A DNA stretch of 64,000 nucleotides from Aquibacillus sediminis. GTDB lineage: Bacteria; Bacillota; Bacilli; Bacillales; Amphibacillaceae. The position numbers were made by a program, and so were the translations under genes. Location of the stretch: positions 1-64,000 of the forward strand of contig NZ_SZNM01000004.1 of NCBI RefSeq assembly GCF_005870085.1, in the 5' to 3' direction. How positions within the stretch are numbered: position 1 is the first letter of the stretch; each line of letters begins with the position of its first letter. The notes under the pieces were generated by a model, which saw only the letters and a program-made list of their open reading frames with translations, searched no databases and was not told the DNA's origin. Shown here in pieces: positions 53,001 to 61,591 of the stretch.

Positions 53001-53197
53001 CATATAAAACTATTATCGTAAGGTGTTTTTTTTTCATTATAAATAGATAATTCAGAGTATTTTTTTCTAAATTAAAATACGTGCTAACCCAATAGTGGGT
53101 TGTGTAAGGGATATGGAGACTCTGTTTCTTAAAATGACTCCATTCAGTTTTAATCTGTTAAATCAAAATTTTTAGCAAGTTCAATAATGCAAGTAAC

Positions 53198-53220
53198 GCA
53201 TTGATCTCATCGTTTATTTA
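53198..53220. promoter_or_regulatory. Candidate GltC site, copy 2
   Basis: GCATTGATCTCATCGTTT plus TA-rich tail, 78 bases before the gdhA start. A TTGTAA/TATAAA promoter-like pair with a 16-base spacer follows at about 53223-53250. Confidence 0.45.
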
Positions 53221-53267
53221 TATTGTAACTATCATTTGTTTAATTATAAAATGAAAATACGACTTAA

Positions 53268-54679
<1,412 letters not shown>

Positions 54680-54680
<1 letters not shown>

Positions 54681-54709
54681 GGACAAGGGGACAGTACCTT
54701 GTCCCTTTT
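54680..54709 (+). terminator. Terminator derived from the dispersed palindrome (copy 7)
   Basis: GGGACAAGG and CCTTGTCCC perfect arms with an 8-base loop that still reads GGACAGTA, then TTTT. It starts at the last base of the gdhA stop codon. The sequence is plainly a shortened member of the GGGACA repeat family. Confidence 0.75.
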
Positions 54710-54738
54710 CTATTTCTTATCATTTAATATCGCATTTT

Positions 54739-55845
54739 TTACAATGTAAAGGACAAGATTAATATGATAATAACAGGTAAGAATACTACAACATAACCAA
54801 TTGGATTGGCAAAATTTAATGTCCAGCCAATACTAAATCGTTTTTCCACAAAAATAGAAGGATCATGCGGATTGAAGTAGAAAATTCCACCCTTCCAATA
54901 CTTATCCTCATCCACGCTTTCTTGCTCGTTCGTTTGTCCTGTTATTCCTTTTCCTTCCAAATCAGAGTCCACCGAACCAACCTTAACAGCTAGTACGAGC
55001 GCACCAATCAACATAACGAATAAAAATCCAAATGGAAAAAACAGTAACCATCTATCACTGAAAAGTTGGTCGTAGAGCAAATTCAATTGTAAAAAAGAGA
55101 ACAATATTGTGATTAAAATGTTGGTTAGAAATAAAAACCAACTTGAATATTTTCGTAGCCGTAATTGACGTAATGTGGAGGACGTCACGTTTCCAGCTTG
55201 TATTTTAATCCCTGAACGTTTAGTAAAAATGTTAATTGCAAGAAACATCGCCTGCATGATCAAGAGAATGAACGGTAGGTTCAACACAGAGATCCAACTT
55301 TTGTCCGTAAATGCATCAGGTTGTCCGTCTGCACCCCAATGAATCGGGATTTGATTTGGCAATTGCTCAAATAAATTCGCAGATAATAGAATCAACGTAG
55401 CGGTGATCACCATTGGAATCAAGTGCACGAAGGAAGAGAGCATTTCATCCTTTGCTCGTGCTCGTAAATCGGTAACATGAACCTGCCGAATATTGCTATA
55501 CCAATCTTCCTCTCTTTTAAGTTTGGATAGTTTGTAGTGAAAGAAAAAATAAAGGATCATACTAGTGAAGAGAATAACAAAGGGAAGAATGCTCCCTGTT
55601 AGGACGAGTTTAGGTTGCTGCAATGTATTTACTTGACTCCAAATAAGAAATCCAATTAAAACGATAACTGAAATAATTGCTGTGATCAGTGCATATCGCT
55701 TTTTATACTGCATGATTTTGGGATCTTGCGCATGTTCATATGGGATTGTGACACCAAAAACGACATTGCGTTTGACAAGAAATGGTATTGTAATCTGTAA
55801 GATGCTAACAAATAATATGGTAATAAATAAGATGATGAACTCCAT
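54739..55845 (-). CDS. DUF1648/DUF5808 membrane protein
   Basis: 368 residues with about nine hydrophobic segments. LPNQIPIHWGADGQPDAFTDKSW is the DUF1648 motif. KYWKGGIFYFNPHDPSIFVEKRFSIGWTLNFANPIGYVV near the C-terminus is the DUF5808 domain. Such proteins (compare B. subtilis YhdP/YtrC-region paralogues) are often next to GntR/YtrA regulators and linked to envelope stress. It starts three bases after the upstream GntR gene stop, so the two form an operon. Function unknown. Confidence 0.85.
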   Translation of the reverse strand: MEFIILFITILFVSILQITIPFLVKRNVVFGVTIPYEHAQDPKIMQYKKRYALITAIISVIVLIGFLIWSQVNTLQQPKLVLTGSILPFVILFTSMILYFFFHYKLSKLKREEDWYSNIRQVHVTDLRARAKDEMLSSFVHLIPMVITATLILLSANLFEQLPNQIPIHWGADGQPDAFTDKSWISVLNLPFILLIMQAMFLAINIFTKRSGIKIQAGNVTSSTLRQLRLRKYSSWFLFLTNILITILFSFLQLNLLYDQLFSDRWLLFFPFGFLFVMLIGALVLAVKVGSVDSDLEGKGITGQTNEQESVDEDKYWKGGIFYFNPHDPSIFVEKRFSIGWTLNFANPIGYVVVFLPVIIILILSFTL

Positions 55846-55848
55846 ATG

Positions 55849-56229
55849 TTAATCCTCCTTAATTTTTACTAGGACCTTCGTGATGAGGTCTTGTAACTCT
55901 TGTTGACTGATCCCGTTTACTAAAGCTTCTACGACAAGTGGTTGGAATGCTTCTCCTAACTTATTGAGCTGGTGTGCAGTAATTTGCTGCCTTTTATTAG
56001 CTATAATAATAGCACCTTTTTTGGGAACAATTTTGATAATGCCTTTTGTCTCTAGTTCATGATAGCTTTTGTTGACTGTATGCATATTAACACCTAAGTC
56101 ACTGGCAAACGCACGAACAGACGGTAACATATCGTTCGTTGCTAACTCATCTCGGACAATCGCCTCCATAATCTGGTTGGTTAATTGTCTGTATAAAGGT
56201 AGTTCTGATTCAGGGTTTAGGCTGATCAT
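55849..56229 (-). CDS. GntR-family regulator, YtrA subfamily
   Basis: 126 residues: a winged helix (LPLYRQLTNQIMEAIVRDELATNDMLPSVRAFASDLGVNMHTVNKSYHELETKGIIKIVPKKGAII) and only a short helical tail of about 45 residues, the mark of YtrA-type regulators. These repress small membrane-protein or ABC operons. GGAGGCGTCTATA before ATG 56229 sets the start; the ORF's first ATG lies inside the ribosome site region. A large palindrome upstream is the likely operator, giving autoregulation with the DUF1648 gene. Confidence 0.9.
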   Translation of the reverse strand: MISLNPESELPLYRQLTNQIMEAIVRDELATNDMLPSVRAFASDLGVNMHTVNKSYHELETKGIIKIVPKKGAIIIANKRQQITAHQLNKLGEAFQPLVVEALVNGISQQELQDLITKVLVKIKED

Positions 56230-56272
56230 TATAGACGCCTCCATTCTTAATTTCTTCTGTTATATACATAGC

Positions 56273-56313
56273 ATAACAATTTTGTTCTACTCATACTATA
56301 ACAAAATTGTTAT
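56273..56313 (-). promoter_or_regulatory. Operator palindrome of the GntR regulator
   Basis: ATAACAATTTTGTT (56273-56286) and its perfect complement AACAAAATTGTTAT (56300-56313), 13 bases apart, 44 bases upstream of the gene. A further AACAGTTTTG half-like site follows. YtrA-type regulators bind such AT-rich inverted repeats. Confidence 0.7.
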
Positions 56314-56571
56314 ATATTGTCTATAACAGTTTTGACTATTCGCTTTGTTAAGTGAGGAAGAGGAGTGGGGGAGTGATTAAAGATTAAGAAAGTCATGTTC
56401 GATTAGTGTTTTTCTGACAACAATGTGTGTAAATACTGTTGGAAGTTTGTGCGGAAAAACTGTTTTCTTCAAAAGTGTTGCTTTGTTAGCAGTTAATCAC
56501 TTATGACGTATAGCTTAAATTCATGTTACAATTATCAAGTAGGACAATTATAAAGTGAGTAGGTGAAAAAT

Positions 56572-56949
56572 ATGATCGAGATCAAAACATCTGAAGTTAG
56601 TGATGGAGAATTCAATAGAGGTGTGTTTGCTACATGTGATATAAAAAAAGGCGTGCTTTTTCATGAAGCACCTGTCATTTCTTATCCAAATGACGAGCAT
56701 CCACATATAGAGAAAACCTTACTCGCTGATTACGCTTTTGAGTATGGGATCAACCATTCTGCGATCCTTCTAGGCTACGGTATGTTGTTTAATCATTCTT
56801 ATGAACCAAATGCAGAGTATGAGATTAATTTTGATAATCATACCTTTGACTTTTATGCTTACACAGATATAAAAGCAGGACAGGAGATTTTTATCAACTA
56901 CAATGGTGATGTGGATAATGAGGATCCGCTTTGGTTTAATCAAGATTAA
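56572..56949 (+). CDS. SET-domain protein (putative lysine methyltransferase)
   Basis: 125 residues, a minimal SET domain. FNRGVFATCDIKKGVLFHEAPVI is the N-terminal strand set. YGMLFNHSYEPNAEYE is the NHS motif forming the pseudoknot with the SAM site, and KAGQEIFINYNGD is the closing GEEx-x-Y segment. SET proteins use S-adenosylmethionine to methylate protein lysines; bacterial substrates are mostly unknown. No pre- or post-SET zinc region is present. Monocistronic with terminator. Confidence 0.85.
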   Translation: MIEIKTSEVSDGEFNRGVFATCDIKKGVLFHEAPVISYPNDEHPHIEKTLLADYAFEYGINHSAILLGYGMLFNHSYEPNAEYEINFDNHTFDFYAYTDIKAGQEIFINYNGDVDNEDPLWFNQD

Positions 56950-56968
56950 CAAGGCGATAAAGATGTAA

Positions 56969-57009
56969 AGAGGTGATTACTGTCGTGTAGATAGTAGTCG
57001 CCTCTTTTT
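56969..57009 (+). terminator. Intrinsic terminator after the SET gene
   Basis: AGAGGTGATTACT pairs with AGTAGTCGCCTCT with two mismatches around a GTC..GAT loop, then TTTTT. Confidence 0.7.
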
Positions 57010-57213
57010 GTAGTACCATTTATATCTCATCTGCGTTAAAAAATAGCGGAACGACGAACAGGTTTATAAAGGTATAAAAAATTTGTGCGAGCAACAGAGG
57101 ATCAACATAAACCGAGGTCCAAAATATACGTTATCTATCGAAGAAACAGACTGATAATGTAAGAAAACGAATTTCTTTGCACAGGGACAATCTTTTAACG
57201 AACAATCTAAAAA

Positions 57214-57247
57214 AGCAACTTTGGCACTGTACAGTGCCAAAGTTGCT
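57214..57247 (-). terminator. Perfect 17-bp hairpin terminator overlapping the YlbC stop
   Basis: AGCAACTTTGGCACTGTA is a perfect self-complement reading through TACAGTGCCAAAGTTGCT. On the minus strand it is followed by TTTTTTAGATTG. It begins at the stop codon of the CAP gene. Confidence 0.8.
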
Positions 57248-58376
57248 ACTTTGTTAAGAAATTCTCCGTATAAAATGGTTGGTCGTCTTCATCAAATGCA
57301 ACCCCAACCCCAAGGCTTTCAAATCGTTCCTTTAATATATTCTCACGGTGTCCAAGCGAGTTCATTAATCCTTGATGGGCAAAAATACTACTTGGTTGTC
57401 CTGCGGCAAGATTTTCACCAGCTGAACGGAATGAAATATTATCATTACTCATCCGTTCAAAAGGGGATTGTCCCTCTAAGTTTGTATGACTGAAGTACCC
57501 ATTCTGGGCCATATCTGAACTATGCTTGCGAGCGGTTGTTCTCACGGATGTTTCCCAGGTGAGTGGCGATAATCCATGTTTCACTCTAGCCGCATTCGTT
57601 AAATCGAATAGTTGGTGTTCAAATCCTTCCTTCAATTTCTCACTTGGTTCAGCGAAGAATTCGGGTTTTTGCGTTTCGAGATCACCACTAATAATTTGCA
57701 GAGCTGTTACAGTGTTATTTTCGTGTTTATCATAAAAAATGGTCACATAATCTTCATCAACGAGATAGGTGTCATGTTCTTGATTGTTTTCAATTTGATA
57801 GTTAACAAGCCCTTTACGGATACTAGTTAAAGGTTCTCCTAGTGCATCACGAACGGATGCTTTTGAGCTACCATATTCAATTTCGTTTGTGGCTGTGACC
57901 AGATCTTGATTGGTGTACATTCCCGCCACTTGGTTTTGCTCATTATACGCTACCATGAAAAAATTTTGATAATCTTCGTGATAGCTCACCCAATTGACGC
58001 CATACTCATTCAAACTAGAGCGATTGGGACTACCGACCGATTGTTCCACCTCTGACCTGTCATCACCAAGTTCGATATTATAGACAGAAAAAACTTGGTT
58101 ACTTGGAGCATCAAGTGTTGGTTGTTCGGGCTCCGTTTGTTCGGTTTGTTGTTCGTCTTCGAATGTTTCGTCCAACTTGGATAGGAGGCCTTGTAGTTCA
58201 TGGTGGAGATAATTGGCCACTTGGGCTACTTTCGGATGTTCCTTGATGGCATTGACATCATCGCCAATTTCTGACACGACTCCCCGTGCACCTTGTTGTT
58301 GAAACGTATTACCATAAATGAGCCAAAAAACCCCAACAATAAAAATGATCCCAATGAATTTACGGATTTTTGACAA
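57246..58376 (-). CDS. YlbC-type CAP-domain protein
   Basis: 376 residues. One N-terminal anchor (FIGIIFIVGVFWLIYG), a linker, then the CAP-associated N-terminal domain of YlbC-like proteins (residues about 100-230; NIELGDDRSEVEQSVGSPNRSSLNEYGVNWVSY, EIEYGSSKASVRDALGEPLTSI, two similar halves). The CAP domain is C-terminal (LFDLTNAARVKHGLSPLTW, GYFSHTNLEGQSPFERM, AGENLAAGQPSSIFAHQGLMNSLGHRENIL). A TTG at 58376 is eight bases after AGGAG and preferred to the GTG that overlaps that site. Location is the outer face of the membrane; function is unknown. Confidence 0.88.
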   Translation of the reverse strand: MSKIRKFIGIIFIVGVFWLIYGNTFQQQGARGVVSEIGDDVNAIKEHPKVAQVANYLHHELQGLLSKLDETFEDEQQTEQTEPEQPTLDAPSNQVFSVYNIELGDDRSEVEQSVGSPNRSSLNEYGVNWVSYHEDYQNFFMVAYNEQNQVAGMYTNQDLVTATNEIEYGSSKASVRDALGEPLTSIRKGLVNYQIENNQEHDTYLVDEDYVTIFYDKHENNTVTALQIISGDLETQKPEFFAEPSEKLKEGFEHQLFDLTNAARVKHGLSPLTWETSVRTTARKHSSDMAQNGYFSHTNLEGQSPFERMSNDNISFRSAGENLAAGQPSSIFAHQGLMNSLGHRENILKERFESLGVGVAFDEDDQPFYTENFLTK

Positions 58377-58406
58377 AAAAGACACTCCTGTCTTGTGTTT
58401 CTATTT

Positions 58407-58582
58407 ATCCCGCATGTAACCGGCTTGTCTCCCTCACTTCAATCTACGTGAAACCAAACAAGATAAGTGGAGGGCGGGATGCCAGTAAATGTTCGATTTT
58501 ATTCAAGGCCTGCGGGTTTCTACTTGCGGTACTAACAACCAACGGGAGTTGGAAGGAAATCCCACTGATTGAAGTTTCACTT
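58407..58582 (+). mobile_element. Relic of an IS200/IS605-type element, copy D (most complete)
   Basis: Left hairpin ATCCCGC/GCGGGAT (58407-58413 with 58474-58480) containing CATGTAACCGGC and CTCCCTCACTTC; then GCCAGTAAATGTTCG; then a right part with CTTGCGGTACTAACAACC, GGAAATCCCACTGATTG and AAGTTTCACTT. This is a left and right end brought together with no gene between, as in palindrome-associated non-autonomous elements. Copies A and B share its right and left parts respectively. Confidence 0.55.
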
Positions 58583-58748
58583 AATTGTAGCAAGTTTTAC
58601 CTCAGGAGGCAAAATGATCATTCGTTATGTTATGAATATGGATAAAAAGCTTCAGAAGTGATCCTGATCACTGAATTTTCTAAATTTATAAACTATAGTG
58701 GTATTACTTCGTAAATGGAAGCTAAATAGGGAGAGGAGAAAAAAACAG

Positions 58749-59120
58749 ATGCGAAAAAAAGACCTACCTATCGTTTATTCATGTTCGGGCTGTTCATCAG
58801 CTGCCCAAACAGCAAATCAAGTAGCGATCAAAATGGACCGAGCAGACATTGCCGAAATGTCTTGTATTGCAGGGGTGGGGGGCGATGTGAAACCACTCGT
58901 TCGAACGGCAACTTCTGGCCGTGAAATTATTGCCATTGATGGTTGCCCATTGTCTTGTTGTAAACATTCATTAGCAAGACATGAGGTGGAACCAACCCAT
59001 CATTTTGATTTATCAAAATTTAATGTACCCAAGCGAAAGGGTGTCGATCCGGATCCAACATTGGTAGAAGATGCTTATGAACGAATAGTCGAATTTTCAA
59101 ATAGGAAAGCACAAGTATGA
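58749..59120 (+). CDS. DGC-domain putative zinc-binding protein
   Basis: 123 residues of the DGC family: VYSCSGCSSAAQTANQVAIKMDR at the start, the AEMSCIAGVGGDV turn and the name-giving AIDGCPLSCCKHSLARH. Eight cysteines, several in Cys-x-x-Cys-like pairs, suggest zinc or redox chemistry. The family often lies beside metal or redox genes; its role is unknown. AGGGAGAGGAG precedes the ATG. It converges with the DUF779 gene. Confidence 0.82.
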   Translation: MRKKDLPIVYSCSGCSSAAQTANQVAIKMDRADIAEMSCIAGVGGDVKPLVRTATSGREIIAIDGCPLSCCKHSLARHEVEPTHHFDLSKFNVPKRKGVDPDPTLVEDAYERIVEFSNRKAQV

Positions 59121-59213
59121 TTCATTAGTAGTTGTAAAAGAATCGTCATCATGGATAAGTTTTTATACATCAACGACTTCTATTACAATTACTAGATGTA
59201 TGTAATCAATTAA

Positions 59214-59261
59214 AAACTCCCATTCTAGTAATATTATACGAATATACTGGAATGGGAGTTT
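59214..59261. terminator. Bidirectional terminator-like inverted repeat
   Basis: AAACTCCCATTC pairs with GAATGGGAGTTT, extended by AGTA/TACT, between the converging DGC and DUF779 genes. Confidence 0.75.
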
Positions 59262-59268
59262 ACCCTAG

Positions 59269-59631
59269 CTACTTAGATCGCAACTGCCGGATTTCCTCAT
59301 CCGAAAAGGCGCGAGATCTAGTTAAGAACCTTTTTCCCTCAACACCTTCAAGTGAAAACATACCACCTCGACCATCAACGACATCAATAATCAGTTGGGT
59401 ATGTTTCCAGTACTCATATTGGTTCGCATGTATATAAAATGGGGCACCACCAATTTCGCCAAGATGAATATCTTGTTCCCCAATGAATAAATCATCTATT
59501 GGATAACACATTGGCGAACTACCGTCACAACAACCGCCTGATTGATGAAAGAGTATGTCTCCATGCTTGTTTTGTAAATACTTGATTAATTCCAGTGCAG
59601 CATTTGTTGCGGTGACACGTTTGACTGTCAA
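59269..59631 (-). CDS. DUF779 protein (aldehyde dehydrogenase-associated)
   Basis: 120 residues with the family's LFHQSGGCCDGSSPMCY motif and FYIHANQYEYWKHTQLIIDVVDGRGGMFSLEGVEGKRFL. DUF779 proteins are nearly always encoded beside NAD-dependent acetaldehyde dehydrogenases, as here (67 bases downstream of the dehydrogenase on the same strand), and are presumed to aid that enzyme. The start is uncertain: a TTG at 59631 has the best distance to GAGG; GTG codons at 59634 and 59640 are possible. Confidence 0.88.
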   Translation of the reverse strand: MTVKRVTATNAALELIKYLQNKHGDILFHQSGGCCDGSSPMCYPIDDLFIGEQDIHLGEIGGAPFYIHANQYEYWKHTQLIIDVVDGRGGMFSLEGVEGKRFLTRSRAFSDEEIRQLRSK

Positions 59632-59698
59632 CACGATCACCTCTTTTTACAAACTAAGTGATATGGTTGGCCTTCAACTTCAAATTAAGGCATCTGTT

Positions 59699-61219
59699 TT
59701 AGAAAAAGCCAAGTTTTTGCGGGCTGTAACTAACAAGTAAATTTTTAGTTTGTTGGTAGTGCTCAAGCATCATTTTATGGTTTTCACGGCCAATACCGGA
59801 CATTTTATAACCACCAAATGCTGCGTGTGCTGGATAAGCATGATAGCAATTTGTCCATACGCGTCCAGCTTCAATTGCTCTACCAAACCGATAGGCTTTA
59901 TTAATATTTCGCGTCCAAACACCTGCACCTAAGCCATACAAGGTGTCATTAGCAATATCTAATGCTTCTTCGTCTGTTTTAAATGTTGTGACAGATAATA
60001 CCGGACCGAAGATTTCTTCTTGGAAAATTCGCATCTTGTTGTTTCCTTTAAAAATAGTAGGCTGAACGTAATACCCGTCGGCATAGTCGCCACCGAGTTT
60101 ATTCTGCTCACCACCAATTAAGCATTCAGCACCTTCTTGTTTACCGATATCTAAGTAAGATAAAATTTTCTCTAACTGCTCACTGGATGCTTGGGCCCCC
60201 ATCATCGAGTTAGGGTCTAACGGATTCCCCGTTTGAATGGCTTTTACCCGCTCGATTACACGTTCCATAAAAGCATCGTAGATATCTTCGTGAATTAATG
60301 CTCTTGAAGGACATGTACATACTTCGCCTTGATTTAAGGCAAACATGACAAGTCCTTCAATTGCCTTATCGAGAAAATCATCGTCTTCATCCATCACATC
60401 TTTGAAGAAAATGTTCGGTGATTTACCACCTAATTCTAATGTTACCGGGATTATGTTTTGAGAAGCATACTGCATGATCATCCGACCTGTTGTTGTCTCC
60501 CCAGTAAAGGCAATTTTTCCAATTCGAGGATTGGAGGCAAGCGGTTTGCCGGCTTCTAAGCCAAACCCATTCACAATGTTGAGAACACCTGGTGGAAGTA
60601 AATCTTCAATTAATTCCATGAATAGTAAAATCGAAGTCGGTGTTTGTTCTGCTGGTTTTAAGACGACACAGTTACCAGTTGCAAGTGCTGGAGCTAATTT
60701 CCACGTTGCCATTAATAATGGGAAATTCCACGGGATAATTTGTCCCACAACACCAATTGGTTCATGGAAATGATATGCAATCGTATCTTCATCCACTTCT
60801 CCAATAGAGCCTTCTTGCGCGCGAATGGCCCCAGCAAAATAGCGAAAATGATCGATCGCTAGAGGTAAGTCGGCATTTAATGTTTCACGAACAGCTTTCC
60901 CATTGTCCCAAGTTTCGGCAACGGCTAACGTTTCTATGTTTTCTTCGATTCGATCGGCGATTTTATTTAAAATGTTTGCACGATCTGCAACAGAAGTTTT
61001 GCCCCAAGCGTCTTTTGCTGCATGGGCAGCATCAAGAGCAAGTTCAATATCTTCCTTGGTGGAACGCGGGACTTCACAGAATACTTTTCCCGTAACTGGA
61101 GTGATGTTCTCGAAATATTCACCATTTATTGGTGCTTTCCATTCGCCGTTAATATAATTGCCATAACGTTGTTTAAATTGTACCTTTGATCCTTCTGTGT
61201 TCGGAAATGCATAAACCAT
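59699..61219 (-). CDS. NAD-dependent aldehyde dehydrogenase (acetaldehyde type)
   Basis: 506 residues. Motifs: [47 protein letters not shown], the general base Glu in [12 protein letters not shown], the nucleophilic Cys in [11 protein letters not shown], and [13 protein letters not shown]. The double-Cys VCTCPSR form, length and C-terminal YSPQKLGFF match the AldB/ExaC/AcoD-type acetaldehyde dehydrogenase. It oxidises aldehydes to acids in the cytoplasm. Forms an operon with DUF779. Confidence 0.95.
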   Translation of the reverse strand: MVYAFPNTEGSKVQFKQRYGNYINGEWKAPINGEYFENITPVTGKVFCEVPRSTKEDIELALDAAHAAKDAWGKTSVADRANILNKIADRIEENIETLAVAETWDNGKAVRETLNADLPLAIDHFRYFAGAIRAQEGSIGEVDEDTIAYHFHEPIGVVGQIIPWNFPLLMATWKLAPALATGNCVVLKPAEQTPTSILLFMELIEDLLPPGVLNIVNGFGLEAGKPLASNPRIGKIAFTGETTTGRMIMQYASQNIIPVTLELGGKSPNIFFKDVMDEDDDFLDKAIEGLVMFALNQGEVCTCPSRALIHEDIYDAFMERVIERVKAIQTGNPLDPNSMMGAQASSEQLEKILSYLDIGKQEGAECLIGGEQNKLGGDYADGYYVQPTIFKGNNKMRIFQEEIFGPVLSVTTFKTDEEALDIANDTLYGLGAGVWTRNINKAYRFGRAIEAGRVWTNCYHAYPAHAAFGGYKMSGIGRENHKMMLEHYQQTKNLLVSYSPQKLGFF

Positions 61220-61591
61220 TCTACGATTCCTCCCTGAATATAAACTGACATGGACTTATCCGATGTCGATCATGTAGTTAGTTGATCAGTGATGTCTAAC
61301 TAATAGGTATGCCTTAATCTAGTTGAATATGAAAAAACTATGAAAACTTATGGAGGGAAATCTATTTTTTTCTGAGCAGGGAAGTTTTCCCATTTGTAGC
61401 CTTGTAAACGAAGACGTATAAGTTTGACTAGTATTTACGTGTACTATAATTATGATAGAAAAAAAGAAGGGATATGACTCATGTCCCACAATTGATAGAA
61501 AAATGAAATATTATGTAAAACAAAATTTTGATACAATAGATAATAGATATGACTATTTTGAAATGGTATAAAATGACTGTGGGGGATGAAG
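61220..61591. other. Intergenic region between divergent genes
   Basis: 372 bases. For the + strand a TTGACT (61424-61429) and TATAAT (61445-61450) pair with a short 15-base spacer could drive the GTPase gene. No ORF or RNA gene is seen. Confidence 0.45.
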
